A stretch of DNA of 64,000 bases from Opitutales bacterium (GCA_015061945.1 SUVP01000005.1:90796-154795); one strand, 5' to 3'; shown: positions 54,608 through 63,774, counted from the stretch's first letter. Translations and numbers: made by a program. The notes: generated from the sequence alone by a model not told the origin.

Positions 54608-54946
54608 TTACCATTTCTTAAATACAAAGAAAACTGCAAGTATCATAAACCCAAAGCCTACTGCGTAATTCCATTTGAATTCTTCTTTCAAATAAAGTGT
54701 AGAAAATAGTACGAAAACTGCCAATGTTATAACTTCTTGCAATGTTTTCAAATGGGCTGTGTCCCAATATTGATGTCCGATTCTGTTCGCCGGAACTTGC
54801 AAGCAGTATTCAAAAAATGCGATTGCCCAACTCACAACAACGGCAATCCACAATGGTGCACTTTTATATTTTAGGTGTCCGTACCACGCAAACATCATAA
54901 ACACGTTTGACGCAGTCAGCAACAATATCGGTATAGCGTATTTCAT
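54608..54946 (-). CDS. DUF486-family small membrane protein
   Basis: A 112-residue protein with four membrane helices. ILLLTASNVFMMFAWYGHLK, SWAIAFFEYCLQVPANRIGH and LKTLQEVITLAVFVLFSTLY are characteristic of DUF486, a DMT-like family of unknown function. It ends FFVFKKW. It begins 1 base after the stop of the lipoprotein gene and is the last gene of the panC-nadB-apt operon, before tRNA-Thr. Confidence 0.85.
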   Translation of the reverse strand: MKYAIPILLLTASNVFMMFAWYGHLKYKSAPLWIAVVVSWAIAFFEYCLQVPANRIGHQYWDTAHLKTLQEVITLAVFVLFSTLYLKEEFKWNYAVGFGFMILAVFFVFKKW

Positions 54947-54947
54947 C

Positions 54948-55367
54948 TTATTTTATCTGTGATATCGCCATTGCTCGATATTTTATGTAAGAACGCGATG
55001 TCTCGGTTTCGGTCGGATTGCCGTAGAAATCAAGTGTGATATGAGGCGTTTGCTCGATGGATGTTTGTGAATCCATTATGATTATTCCGTCGGCTCCAAT
55101 CTCGCCAGCTTTTGCACGCAACAGTTGATATATTCTTGGTTCGTCAGAAAATGATGCTGGTGTGGTGTAGGTAATCATTCCCAACTCTTTGTATTGCCAG
55201 CTCGGTTTTTTTGTAATGAATATTTCTACATCGTTTGCTGGACGTGGATTACCAGCTTGCCACGATACTCCCAGTGGATAGAATTGTGGCTCTATACCTT
55301 GGCAACCAAGCATTGATAGGCACATCGCACTTGCGATTATCAATAAAGTTGTGTGCAAAATTTTCAT
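54948..55367 (-). CDS. putative lipoprotein of unknown function
   Basis: A 139-residue protein from ATG 55367 with signal MKILHTTLLIIASAMCLSML and lipobox MLGC. The mature part contains DVEIFITKKPSWQYKELGMI and LLRAKAGEIGADGIIIM, reminiscent of small envelope lipoproteins that sense or buffer stress, with no firm family. A 71-codon upstream extension of the frame overlaps apt and is rejected. Four bases separate it from the apt stop. Confidence 0.7.
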   Translation of the reverse strand: MKILHTTLLIIASAMCLSMLGCQGIEPQFYPLGVSWQAGNPRPANDVEIFITKKPSWQYKELGMITYTTPASFSDEPRIYQLLRAKAGEIGADGIIIMDSQTSIEQTPHITLDFYGNPTETETSRSYIKYRAMAISQIK

Positions 55368-55371
55368 TGTC

Positions 55372-55884
55372 TTAGTTAGTAAACATCGAAACAACTTTAC
55401 GGTTGTTAAGTCTATTGCGACCCTTAAGAAAATCGAGTTCCATAAAGAATGCCAAACACGCAACTTCAGCATCGACTTCATCTGCCATTTTACAGATTGC
55501 TTCGGCTGTTCCACCTGTTGCAAGAATATCGTCGACGATTGCGAGTTTGTCGTTTTTATTGATGTCGCTTTTATGGACACAAAGTGTATCTATGCCGTAT
55601 TCAAGATCGTAATTAACATCGATAGTTTCTCGTGGAAGTTTTCCTTTTTTGCGAACTGGCACAAACGGAAGTCCCATTTTTAGAGCGATTGCCGGTGCAA
55701 AGAAAAATCCACGAGATTCTGCTCCGAGAATTTTTGTCGGGTTATGAGGTTTAATAAGCTCCACCATTTTATCGATAGTGTAGTTATAAACTTCGGGGTT
55801 TGCCATCATCGGAGTGATGTCGTAAAACAAGATTCCTTTTTTGGGGAAGTCGGGGATTTCAGCGATATATTTGAATACGTCCAT
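55372..55884 (-). CDS. apt: adenine phosphoribosyltransferase
   Basis: Salvages adenine to AMP with PRPP. 170 residues; IPDFPKKGILFYDITPMMAN is the N-terminal block, LGAESRGFFFAPAIALKMGL the flexible-loop region with catalytic Glu, and KLAIVDDILATGGTAEAI the PRPP-binding motif. It starts 8 bases after the nadB stop. Confidence 0.95.
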   Translation of the reverse strand: MDVFKYIAEIPDFPKKGILFYDITPMMANPEVYNYTIDKMVELIKPHNPTKILGAESRGFFFAPAIALKMGLPFVPVRKKGKLPRETIDVNYDLEYGIDTLCVHKSDINKNDKLAIVDDILATGGTAEAICKMADEVDAEVACLAFFMELDFLKGRNRLNNRKVVSMFTN

Positions 55885-55892
55885 ATTAGTGT

Positions 55893-57491
55893 TTAGAATG
55901 ATTCTCGTTTGAGGATTGTATTGTGTGCAACTGGTAATTTTTCAGGGAAGTCGAGCGTATAGTGTAGTCCACGACTTTCGTGTCGAGCCAATGCCGAACG
56001 AATAATCAAGATTGCAACTTGCACTTCGTTTCGCAGTTCGATAAGTGCTGGTTCAATTTTAAAATTCCAGTAATACTCGTCAATTTCACGATGCAAATTT
56101 TCGAGACGATTCAATGCACGTTCGAGACGTTTTGTCGTGCGGACGATTCCTACATAGTCCCACATTGTGCGTTGCAATTCGCCCATATTATGTTGAAGTA
56201 CTACACGTTCATCGGGATTGCGAACATCGCCATCACGCCAAAGTGGAACATCGCACTCGGCAAATTTTGTATTTTTCAAATATTCATCGACTGCTTGTGT
56301 CGCATTATTTGCGAGTACTACCGCTTCGAGAAGTGAGTTGCTTGCGAGTCTATTTGCACCGTGCAAACCTGTGCAAGAAACTTCTCCGCACGCATACAGA
56401 CCTTTGATTGTCGTCGATGCGTCGAGAGCAGTTTTTACGCCACCGCACATATAGTGAGCAGCTGGGACAACTGGCATATAATCTTTTGAAATATCGATTC
56501 CGTTTTTTAAGCAATGTTCGTAAATTTGAGGGAATCGAGTCTTAAGTTCGTCGGCTGATTTATGAGTGATATCGAGCCAAACGTGAGGCGAGCCGAGGCG
56601 TTTCATTTCGCTATCGATTGCACGAGCGACGATATCGCGTGGAGCCAAATCTTTTCGGCTATCGTATCTTGACATAAACGCTTCGCCCTTGATATTTCGC
56701 AAGATTGCACCTTCGCCACGCACTGCTTCAGAAATCAAAAATCTTTCTCCTGTTTGCGAGTAGAGGGCAGTGGGGTGGAACTGGATAAACTCGAGGTTTG
56801 CGACTTCTGCACCTGCACGATATGCCATTGCGATGCCGTCGCCAGTTGCGATAGTTGGGTTTGTCGTGTATAGATAAACGCAACCTGTACCACCTGTTGC
56901 AAGCATTACAACTGGAGTTTTGAAAGTTTTTACAACGCTATTTTTTGTGTCGTAAACATACAAGCCGACGATATCGTTGCTTTGTTGTTCGATAAGTGTT
57001 TGTCCGGCTTTTGCCCTTGTGATAAGGTCTATTGCAAAGTGGTGTTCAAACACTGATATATTTTTATTTTCGGCGATGCATTTGAGCAACGCTTCTTCGA
57101 TTGCTCGTCCAGTGTAATCTTTAACGTGAAGAATACGGCGTTGCGAGTGTCCGCCTTCACGACCGAGCGAAAGCGAGCCGTCGGCAAGGCTTGTAAATTC
57201 AACGCCGTCCTCAATCAATTCTTTGATTTGTTGAGGTCCTGACTTTACAATTTCTCGAACAGCGTTTTCGTCGCAAAGACCGTCTCCTGCCACGAGTGTA
57301 TCTTTAACGTGCGAGTCAAAATCGTCAGCACCGCTTGTTACGCTTGCGATTCCACCTTGAGCGTGGTTTGTGTTTGTATCGGAACGTTCTTTTTTAGTTA
57401 CGATAGCAACTTTATATCCGAGTTTGGCAGTTTTAAGTGCAAAGCTCAGCCCTGCAATTCCGCTACCTACTACTACTATATCGAATTTCAT
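55893..57491 (-). CDS. nadB: L-aspartate oxidase
   Basis: A flavoprotein that oxidises aspartate to iminoaspartate, the first step of de novo NAD synthesis. 532 residues. FDIVVVGSGIAGLSFALKTA is the FAD-binding Rossmann motif, SLGREGGHSQRRILHVKDYT and FIQFHPTALYSQTGERFLIS are active-site blocks, LHGANRLASNSLLEAVVLA completes the FAD domain, and ARHESRGLHYTLDFP the C-terminal helical domain. nadA and nadC are not in the window. Between panC and apt. Confidence 0.95.
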   Translation of the reverse strand: MKFDIVVVGSGIAGLSFALKTAKLGYKVAIVTKKERSDTNTNHAQGGIASVTSGADDFDSHVKDTLVAGDGLCDENAVREIVKSGPQQIKELIEDGVEFTSLADGSLSLGREGGHSQRRILHVKDYTGRAIEEALLKCIAENKNISVFEHHFAIDLITRAKAGQTLIEQQSNDIVGLYVYDTKNSVVKTFKTPVVMLATGGTGCVYLYTTNPTIATGDGIAMAYRAGAEVANLEFIQFHPTALYSQTGERFLISEAVRGEGAILRNIKGEAFMSRYDSRKDLAPRDIVARAIDSEMKRLGSPHVWLDITHKSADELKTRFPQIYEHCLKNGIDISKDYMPVVPAAHYMCGGVKTALDASTTIKGLYACGEVSCTGLHGANRLASNSLLEAVVLANNATQAVDEYLKNTKFAECDVPLWRDGDVRNPDERVVLQHNMGELQRTMWDYVGIVRTTKRLERALNRLENLHREIDEYYWNFKIEPALIELRNEVQVAILIIRSALARHESRGLHYTLDFPEKLPVAHNTILKRESF

Positions 57492-57513
57492 TTTATGTCT
57501 ATGGCGCGACTTG

Positions 57514-58353
57514 TTAGATTATGATATTGTCGATAAGGCGAGTTTCTCCGTACCACACTGCTATTGAAATTCTACTTTTGCCGATATTCAATTCAGAGAT
57601 AGGCAGAGATGTTTTTGCGTCGACTACTTCGACATAAATAACACGAGTTTTTGCGTCGGTAACTTTATGTATGACCAACGCTTTTATTCTATCGAGATTA
57701 GTAACGCCAGTGTCTACAAGTTCCTTGCCAGCCAAGAGTGCTTTTCTGATTCTTGTTGCACCATCTTGTTCCATTTTTGTCATATACTTGTTGCGAGAGC
57801 TGAGTGCTAATCCGCTTTCTTCGCGGATAATTGGAGCTCTGATAATTTGGACATCCATAAACAAATCTCTAACCATTCTTTCGATGATAGAAACTTGTTG
57901 AGCGTCTTTTTCGCCGAATACAGCAACATCTGGTTTTACTATATTAAAGAGGATTGTAACAACTGTCGTAACGCCACGGAAGTGTTTGGGGCGACTCTTT
58001 CCGCAGAGGTGTTGACTAATTTGTTCTTCATTGACAAACGTTGATGCGTCTTTGAGATAAATTTCGTCAGGCGTTGGGGCAAAGATAACATCAGCATTGT
58101 GTTCTTCGCACTTTTCGGCATCGGCTTGGAGTTGGCGTGGATATTTGTCGTAATCTTCGTTTGGACCGAACTGAGTCGGGTTGACGAAAATCGAGACAAC
58201 GACTATATCGGCGTTTTGTCTTGCGATGTCGATTAGGCTCAAGTGTCCGTTGTGCAAAGCACCCATTGTTGGCACAAGAGCAATTTTTTTGCCTTCTGCT
58301 TTCATAGAAGCAGAAAATTCTTTCATTTCTTTTGGAGAACTTATTATTTTCAT
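57514..58353 (-). CDS. panC: pantothenate synthetase
   Basis: Joins pantoate and beta-alanine using ATP. 279 residues. LVPTMGALHNGHLSLIDIA carries the HxGH ATP site, FVNPTQFGPNEDYDKYPRQL binds pantoate, FGEKDAQQVSIIERMVRDL and PIIREESGLALSSRNKYM (KMSKS-like SSRN) complete the active site. First gene of the panC-nadB-apt-lipoprotein-DUF486 operon; divergent from purU. Confidence 0.96.
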   Translation of the reverse strand: MKIISSPKEMKEFSASMKAEGKKIALVPTMGALHNGHLSLIDIARQNADIVVVSIFVNPTQFGPNEDYDKYPRQLQADAEKCEEHNADVIFAPTPDEIYLKDASTFVNEEQISQHLCGKSRPKHFRGVTTVVTILFNIVKPDVAVFGEKDAQQVSIIERMVRDLFMDVQIIRAPIIREESGLALSSRNKYMTKMEQDGATRIRKALLAGKELVDTGVTNLDRIKALVIHKVTDAKTRVIYVEVVDAKTSLPISELNIGKSRISIAVWYGETRLIDNIII

Positions 58354-58441
58354 TGATTTTAGTCCTACTCTCTTTATTTCCTATAGATATTGAATTTTTT
58401 TTATAAAAAATCAACCCATTTAAAATCTTAAAAAAAATAAA

Positions 58442-59293
58442 ATGTCAGAAGAAAGAATAGTTGCACTTTTGCACGGTCACGATCGTGCTGGTATCGTTGC
58501 TCGTGTATCGGGCTGGATTTACGCTCGCGGAGGAAATATTCTCCACGCTGATCAACACCGCGACCGCGAAGAAGGTATCTTCTTCCAACGCCTCGAGTGG
58601 ATTCCTGTCGGCGACGTAGATGAAGAAATGCGTTTGTTTAAAGAATTCACCCGTGCAGATCTTGATATGGAGACTACAATTAGAAAATCATCTAATCGAC
58701 CAAAGGTCGCTATTATGGTCTCCAAGTTTGAACACTGCTTTAGCGATATCGTTTTGCGTTGTCGCTCGGGCGAATTGAAGTGCGATATTTCTTGCGTAAT
58801 TTCTAATCACGAAGACTTACGCCCAATGAGTGAAATGTTCGGTCTTGATTATTATTACACTCCAATTTCAAAAGAAACAAAGGCACAGACCGAAGCAGAA
58901 CAGATGAAAATCATTAAAGATAGCGGAGCAGAACTCGTGATTATGGCTCGCTATATGCAGATTTTAAGTCCAGATTTTCTCGATAATGTCGGTTGTCCGG
59001 TAATCAACATTCACCACAGCTTTCTCCCTGCATTTGCTGGTGCAAAGCCATATCACCGTGCGTACGAGCGTGGCGTAAAACTTATCGGTGCAACAGCACA
59101 CTATGCGACAAAAGATTTAGACGAAGGTCCGATTATCGCACAGTCAGTTGCGAGAGTCAGCCACCGCAATAATGTCGACGACCTTATGCGAAAAGGTCGT
59201 GAGCTTGAACGCGAAGTTTTTGCAAATGCAGTCCGTTGGCATATCGAAGGTAGAATTTTGGCATACAAAAATAAAACTGTGATTTTCGACTAA
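58442..59293 (+). CDS. purU: formyltetrahydrofolate deformylase
   Basis: Hydrolyses 10-formyl-THF to THF and formate, balancing one-carbon pools and supplying formate. 283 residues: an N-terminal ACT domain (VALLHGHDRAGIVARVSGWI, GNILHADQHRDREEGIFFQR) and a formyltransferase fold with ISNHEDLRP, VIMARYMQILSPDFL and NIHHSFLPAFAGAKPY. GATAHYATKDLDEGPIIAQ carries the catalytic Asp. First of a five-gene plus-strand cluster with gaps of 1 to 20 bases. Confidence 0.95.
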   Translation: MSEERIVALLHGHDRAGIVARVSGWIYARGGNILHADQHRDREEGIFFQRLEWIPVGDVDEEMRLFKEFTRADLDMETTIRKSSNRPKVAIMVSKFEHCFSDIVLRCRSGELKCDISCVISNHEDLRPMSEMFGLDYYYTPISKETKAQTEAEQMKIIKDSGAELVIMARYMQILSPDFLDNVGCPVINIHHSFLPAFAGAKPYHRAYERGVKLIGATAHYATKDLDEGPIIAQSVARVSHRNNVDDLMRKGRELEREVFANAVRWHIEGRILAYKNKTVIFD

Positions 59294-59294
59294 T

Positions 59295-59804
59295 ATGCCA
59301 AACTTGCCTTTTAAAATCAGCGTGCTCGTATTTGTTCGTGATAATGACGGACGACATCTTTTGATTCGCCGTGCAAAAGAACCTAACAAAGATTGTTGGA
59401 GCCCAATCGGTGGGAAGCTCGAAATGTCCGAAGGCGAGTCTCCATTTGAGTGTGCTGTTAGAGAGACAAAAGAAGAAATCGGGTTAGACTTGCAAGAGTC
59501 AGACCTCCACCTTTTCTCTATGATTAGCGAACGTGGATACGAAGGCAACGCACATTGGCTGATGTTTTTATTCGATTGCAAAAAAAGAATTCAAACTATT
59601 CCAGAAAATATCGACGAAGGAAAATTCGGATTGTTTTCAATCGAAGAAATCCAAAGTGGAAAAATTAAAATTCCTGAAACCGACCAAAAATTACTTTGGG
59701 ACTTTTGGAAAAAATATTCAAATGGCGGTATGGTCGTGCTTCGTGCCGATTGCACAACTGCTGGAAATTTGACTTCCCAAATTCAACAAATTATCTCAAA
59801 ATAA
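59295..59804 (+). CDS. NUDIX hydrolase
   Basis: A 169-residue pyrophosphohydrolase family protein. The Nudix box GGKLEMSEGESPFECAVRE with TKEEIGL (residues about 37-59) has all the metal-binding Glu residues. The C-terminal GKIKIPETDQKLLWDFW resembles 8-oxo-dGTPase/MutT-like proteins. Substrate cannot be assigned. It sits 1 base after purU and 4 bases before pyrE. Confidence 0.93.
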   Translation: MPNLPFKISVLVFVRDNDGRHLLIRRAKEPNKDCWSPIGGKLEMSEGESPFECAVRETKEEIGLDLQESDLHLFSMISERGYEGNAHWLMFLFDCKKRIQTIPENIDEGKFGLFSIEEIQSGKIKIPETDQKLLWDFWKKYSNGGMVVLRADCTTAGNLTSQIQQIISK

Positions 59805-59808
59805 ATTT

Positions 59809-60375
59809 ATGAACGATAACGAAAAAATACTCTCTATATTTAAAGAAACTGGTGCATTGATGGAAGGACATTTTATCCTCCGCAGTGGACTCCATAGCGG
59901 ACACTTTTTCCAGTGTGCACGTGTTTGCGAACACCTCGACAGAGTTAGCGAACTTGTCGAAATGCTCGTGAAAAAACTCGCAAATGTTGAGTGCGACACT
60001 GTTCTCGCTCCAGCAATGGGCGGGCTTGTACTCGGTCAAGAAGTTGCACGCCAACTCGGCAAACGTTTCATTTTTGCGGAAAAGCAAGACGGCAATCTCG
60101 TGTTGCGTCGCAATTTTAAAATCGCATCGGGCGAAAAAATTCTCATCGTTGAAGACGTAATTACTCGTGGTGGTAGAGTTCAAGAATGTATTGATATAGT
60201 CAAACAATGTGGTGGTACACCATCGGCTGTTTCTGTCCTTGTTGATAGAAGTGAAGGCAAAGCAAAGTTTGAAATTCCATGCGTAAGCCTCTTGGAATTT
60301 TCATTCCCAACTTATGAAGCCGATAAAATTCCTGAACATCTCAAAAATATTGAAGCAACACACCCCGGTTCATAA
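59809..60375 (+). CDS. pyrE: orotate phosphoribosyltransferase
   Basis: Makes OMP from orotate and PRPP in pyrimidine synthesis. 188 residues. GHFILRSGLHSGHFFQCARV is the orotate-binding start (as in LxSGxHS), VLAPAMGGLVLGQEVARQLG and EKILIVEDVITRGGRVQECI, the PRPP motif, are diagnostic. It resembles the short PyrE class. The linked nudix and purU genes make this a nucleotide/one-carbon cluster. Confidence 0.93.
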   Translation: MNDNEKILSIFKETGALMEGHFILRSGLHSGHFFQCARVCEHLDRVSELVEMLVKKLANVECDTVLAPAMGGLVLGQEVARQLGKRFIFAEKQDGNLVLRRNFKIASGEKILIVEDVITRGGRVQECIDIVKQCGGTPSAVSVLVDRSEGKAKFEIPCVSLLEFSFPTYEADKIPEHLKNIEATHPGS

Positions 60376-60395
60376 TTTCCGAAAAAATAAGCGAT

Positions 60396-61151
60396 ATGGG
60401 CATCTTGGACAAAATTTTCTCGCTTTTTTCTGGAAAGAAAAAACAACGTAAATTTGAATCGTTTATCGATGAAGATTGGGAAAAATGGGCAGAACGTTCG
60501 TACTATTATGGTATGAAAAAAGATAAAGCACCAATCCCGATTCACTTCGATTCTTCAATCTCGACAAATTCCACGATTATGGTGCGTGGAGCTGAAAGCG
60601 ATTCAAAAAAACGTTGGGGATTGCACGTCTTTGAAGCTTACGCAAACGACGATAAATCGAGAATCACAATGATTCTTAATAAGCACGTTGAGCTCGGCAG
60701 ACCCGTTGCAGAACTCTACTACTATGCGGCAGTCTACGGCGAAGGTTTTGACGCTTACAACTGGTTTAGAGTCGGTTCAGATGTTCCATATCACTCGTGC
60801 CTTTTTGGTCGCGACAAGGCAATCTTTTACGCTGATTGCGAATTTAAAAATCCGATGACTTTGGCGAATATCGGCAAAGATGATTTGCTCGACGAAAAGC
60901 CAGAAGAAAATATCGACAACTACCCACTCCCACGTGAAAATTATAATTCTGATATGGATCATAAACACGCAAGAATGGGCTTGTATTACATAGAGGAAGC
61001 AAAATTCCAGCGTAAACAAAATCTCAAAAACGCACAAAATGGTGCGATGTTCTACGACAAAGATAGAGATATAATCGTCGCAAAAATCGGCGGTAAATGG
61101 CGTAAAGTTATGACCGAAGATTTACCTGAAGACATTAATTATGGAGAATAG
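60396..61151 (+). CDS. unrecognised protein, cytosolic paralogue of the next gene
   Basis: A 251-residue protein with no signal peptide (MGILDKIFSLFSGKKKQRKF, a basic amphipathic start that could touch the membrane). It shares long blocks with the following protein: WEKWAERSY, STIMVRGAE, KKRWGLHVFEAYA, DDKSRITMILNKH, PVAELYYYA, AYNWFRVGSDVP and NIGKDDLLD. I do not recognise the family; the W-G-L-H-V-F-E-A-Y and A-Y-N-W-F blocks suggest an enzyme or binding core. It follows pyrE by 20 bases. Confidence 0.75.
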   Translation: MGILDKIFSLFSGKKKQRKFESFIDEDWEKWAERSYYYGMKKDKAPIPIHFDSSISTNSTIMVRGAESDSKKRWGLHVFEAYANDDKSRITMILNKHVELGRPVAELYYYAAVYGEGFDAYNWFRVGSDVPYHSCLFGRDKAIFYADCEFKNPMTLANIGKDDLLDEKPEENIDNYPLPRENYNSDMDHKHARMGLYYIEEAKFQRKQNLKNAQNGAMFYDKDRDIIVAKIGGKWRKVMTEDLPEDINYGE

Positions 61152-61156
61152 GAATT

Positions 61157-61930
61157 ATGAGAAAATATCAGGCAGTATTGTTTTTCATTTGTGCATTTGC
61201 TGTGTCGATTTTTGCAAATGACACAGAAAAAAAGAATCCAATTTCATACGATTCTTTTATAAATCCAAACTGGGAAAAATGGGCAGAACGCTCATATAAT
61301 TATGGTTTCGACAAAAATATCGTGCCTGTTCCATTGTATTTCGATTCTATCGCAACCGACGCAACAATTATGGTGCGTGGCAATAATAACCATAAAAAAC
61401 GTTGGGGCTTGCACGTCTTTGAAGCATACGCCCAAGACGATAAATCGAGAATAACAATGATTCTCAATAAGCATATCGAAGAGGGTCTGCCTGTCGCAGA
61501 ATTGTATTATTATGCGTCGGCATACGGACAAGGTACAAACGCTTATAACTGGTTTAGAATAGGGTCGGATGTGCCATTCCACTCATATATGTTTGGTCGA
61601 GACAACGCTATTTTTTATGGTGCTGTTGAAATGAGAAATATCTTTACTCTCGACTCAATCGGCAAAGACGATTTGCTCGATAAAATGCCACCTCGCTCGC
61701 AGTGGAAAAAAGAAGCTGAAGAAAAATTTCCGTCAGAGAATTATAAGACAAAAAAAGAAGCGTCTCGTGTACAAATCGGAGTGATGTATCAGTACGAAAC
61801 AAAAGTGCAAAAGAAAAAAGAACTCGATAATGCGAAAGACGGTGCGATGTATTATAATAAAGACATCGGTGCAGTCGTCGTAAAAATCAAGGGAAAATGG
61901 CACAAAGTGCTAACCGAACCAATCGAATAA
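61157..61930 (+). CDS. unrecognised exported protein, secreted paralogue of the preceding gene
   Basis: A 257-residue protein with a signal peptide (MRKYQAVLFFICAFAVSIFA) and the same core as its neighbour: NWEKWAERSYNYGFDKN, TIMVRGNNNHKKRWGLHVF, EAYAQDDKSRITMILNKH, AYNWFRIGSDVPFHSYMFGR and IGKDDLLDKM. The tails also agree (DGAMYYNKDIGAVVVKIKGK versus NGAMFYDKDRDIIVAKIGGK). AGGAATT precedes the ATG. The pair looks like one tandem duplication whose copies now act on opposite sides of the inner membrane. Confidence 0.75.
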   Translation: MRKYQAVLFFICAFAVSIFANDTEKKNPISYDSFINPNWEKWAERSYNYGFDKNIVPVPLYFDSIATDATIMVRGNNNHKKRWGLHVFEAYAQDDKSRITMILNKHIEEGLPVAELYYYASAYGQGTNAYNWFRIGSDVPFHSYMFGRDNAIFYGAVEMRNIFTLDSIGKDDLLDKMPPRSQWKKEAEEKFPSENYKTKKEASRVQIGVMYQYETKVQKKKELDNAKDGAMYYNKDIGAVVVKIKGKWHKVLTEPIE

Positions 61931-61935
61931 AACGC

Positions 61936-61975
61936 AAAAAAAATCCGAACTCGGTTGAGTTCGGATTTTTTTTGA
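61936..61975. terminator. bidirectional terminator after the paralogue pair
   Basis: A 12-bp stem AAATCCGAACTC / GAGTTCGGATTT with a GGTT loop and long A/T flanks. It separates the operon from the convergent ROK kinase gene. Confidence 0.92.
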
Positions 61976-61981
61976 GAAAAT

Positions 61982-62752
61982 TTATTTTAACTTTTCGCTC
62001 GCCATATAAGCTGCACCAATTATGCCCGCACGGTTTTCGAGTTTTGCAGTAATAATATCGCAATCGACATCAATGTACTTGAAAAATTTTTCTTTCTTTG
62101 ATGCTATGCCACCTCCCAAAATAATGAGGTCTGGCCAACAGAGTGCTTGCACATAACGAAGATATTTATTGAAACGTTCCGTCCATGCTCGCCACGTTAA
62201 ATCGTTAGCTTTTCGGATTGCGTCGGAATAGATTTTTTCGGCATCGACATTTTTTGATGTCAGTTTATCACGCATTTTTAAATGACCAAATTCGAGATTA
62301 GGTACAAGTACTCCGTCTTGAAAAAGGGCAGTGCCAATACCAGTGCCGACAGTGAGCATCAACACCAGTCCTTTTATATCTTTGCCCGCACCATATTGCA
62401 TTTCTGCGATACCGGCAGCGTCGGCATCGTTGATAATCCACGCATCGCAATTTGTGCGTCGTCCGATTTCTTCAGCGAGATTAGTGCCGATGATTTTTTT
62501 ACCAGTGAGATTTGCAGCAGTCTCTATAACCTGAGAACGTACAACTCCTGGGAACCCACATCCGATTTTTCCTTTCCACTCGAACGCATCGACAATTTGT
62601 GCGATTGCGTCGATGAGCATATTTGGATCTCTCGATTTCGGCGTAGGTACACGGATTCTTTCGCTAACGAGTTCACCTTTTGCCAAATCGACAATTCCGC
62701 CTTTTACGCCAGAACCGCCGATATCAATCCCGAGTACCTTACCTTTTTTCAT
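61982..62752 (-). CDS. ROK-family sugar kinase, polyphosphate-glucokinase-like
   Basis: A 256-residue ROK protein. VLGIDIGGSGVKGGIVDLAK is the phosphate-binding loop, WIINDADAAGIAEMQYGAGK has the catalytic Asp, VLMLTVGTGIGTALFQDG the second phosphate motif, and LIILGGGIASK the adenosine region. The length, missing zinc-Cys motif and VPNLEFGHLKMRD fit the polyphosphate/ATP glucokinase subgroup. It would phosphorylate glucose released by the secreted hydrolases. Nearest promoter elements were not clear. Confidence 0.85.
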   Translation of the reverse strand: MKKGKVLGIDIGGSGVKGGIVDLAKGELVSERIRVPTPKSRDPNMLIDAIAQIVDAFEWKGKIGCGFPGVVRSQVIETAANLTGKKIIGTNLAEEIGRRTNCDAWIINDADAAGIAEMQYGAGKDIKGLVLMLTVGTGIGTALFQDGVLVPNLEFGHLKMRDKLTSKNVDAEKIYSDAIRKANDLTWRAWTERFNKYLRYVQALCWPDLIILGGGIASKKEKFFKYIDVDCDIITAKLENRAGIIGAAYMASEKLK

Positions 62753-62809
62753 AGAATGTAAATCCTTTCATACGACGCAAATTTTACAAGAAAAAATAAG
62801 TATCGCAAA

Positions 62810-63418
62810 TTACATACAATACTTAATTGCGATGAATCCGAGAACGAGAAGTACAAAGAACATTGTTGCGAGCAAATTAAAATATTTGTCGATGTACAAT
62901 TTTGCTTTTGGACCAATGAAGTAGATTATCAGTGCGACGGCAAAAAATCTGCCACCGCGACCGCATAGCGATGCGATGATAAGCGTGGAAATTGAGACTC
63001 CGCAAACGCCCGATGCAATAGTAAAAATCTTGTATGGGATAGGAGTTAGTGCCGCGCCGAAAATCGCCAAGAATGCATTTTCTTTGTATAGATTGCTGAC
63101 ATAATCAAAATTTTCAGGCGTGAATCCGGGGATGTATTGGAAGAAGAAAGATTGCGTTGCGTCCCATGCGAGTTTACCGATTCCCCAACCGAATATTCCG
63201 CCGAGAATCGATGCGATAGTGCATATACTCGCAATACGAATCCATTTTTTAGGTGCACCGAAAACGAGTGGAATAAGTAAGACGTCAGGTGGGATTGGGA
63301 AGAACGAAGATTCCGCAAAAGAGAGAATCGCTAACGCCCAAAGTCCGTATGGTTTGTCAGCCCAAGAGATAGTCCAGTTGTAAAGGCGTTTCAAAATGTT
63401 TTCTTTTTGATTTTCCAT
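62810..63418 (-). CDS. VTT-domain membrane protein (YqaA/DedA-like)
   Basis: A 202-residue membrane protein. FAESSFFPIPPDVLLIPLVF is the conserved re-entrant ESSFFPIPPD segment of the YqaA branch of the DedA/VTT superfamily, proposed lipid scramblases or flippases. IASILGGIFGWGIGKLAW and FGAALTPIPYKIFTIASGVC are further core helices with the conserved TPIPYK. The ATG at 63418 is chosen over an upstream TTG (63436). It stands alone upstream of the ROK gene on the same strand. Confidence 0.85.
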   Translation of the reverse strand: MENQKENILKRLYNWTISWADKPYGLWALAILSFAESSFFPIPPDVLLIPLVFGAPKKWIRIASICTIASILGGIFGWGIGKLAWDATQSFFFQYIPGFTPENFDYVSNLYKENAFLAIFGAALTPIPYKIFTIASGVCGVSISTLIIASLCGRGGRFFAVALIIYFIGPKAKLYIDKYFNLLATMFFVLLVLGFIAIKYCM

Positions 63419-63537
63419 ATAGAGGTAATGGAACAATTTTTATTCTAAAAAGTAAAGAGTTAAAAAAAAATAATAAAAATGAAAAAAATAGCTTGCAAGC
63501 GGTGAAAAAAGTTGCGAGAAAGTAAGGCTTAAAAATC

Positions 63538-63610
63538 GGGCCTGTAGCTCAGCGGTCAGAGCAGGCGACTCATAATCGCTTGGTCGTGGGTTCAATCCCC
63601 ACCGGGCCCA
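63538..63610 (+). tRNA. tRNA-Ile2 (anticodon CAU, lysidine type)
   Basis: A 73-base cloverleaf: acceptor GGGCCTG/CGGGCCC, D-arm GCTC/GAGC, anticodon loop CTCATAA (CAT), T-arm GTGGG/CCCAC. The anticodon arm and variable region (GGCGACTCATAATCGCTTGG) match known tRNA-Ile(CAU) rather than elongator Met, and the paired 1-72 position excludes initiator Met. It should be modified by TilS to read AUA. CCA is not encoded. Confidence 0.85.
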
Positions 63611-63689
63611 TTTTGATAGAATTTCTACTTGCATTTAATCGGTGAATGTGCTTGAATGTGCATGAATCGTAAAAGATGCGACAAAGCGA

Positions 63690-63774
63690 GGAGAGGTGGC
63701 AGAGTGGCCGATCGCGGCGGTCTTGAAAACCGTTGAGCTGCAAGGCTCCGGGGGTTCGAATCCCTCCCTCTCCG
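63690..63774 (+). tRNA. tRNA-Ser (anticodon UGA)
   Basis: An 85-base class II tRNA: acceptor GGAGAGG/CCTCTCC, discriminator G, anticodon loop CTTGAAA (TGA), a long variable arm (GAGCTGCAAGGCTC) and T-arm GGGGG/TCCCT-type around TTCGAAT. CCA is not encoded. It is 20 bases before the next tRNA-Ser. Confidence 0.93.
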
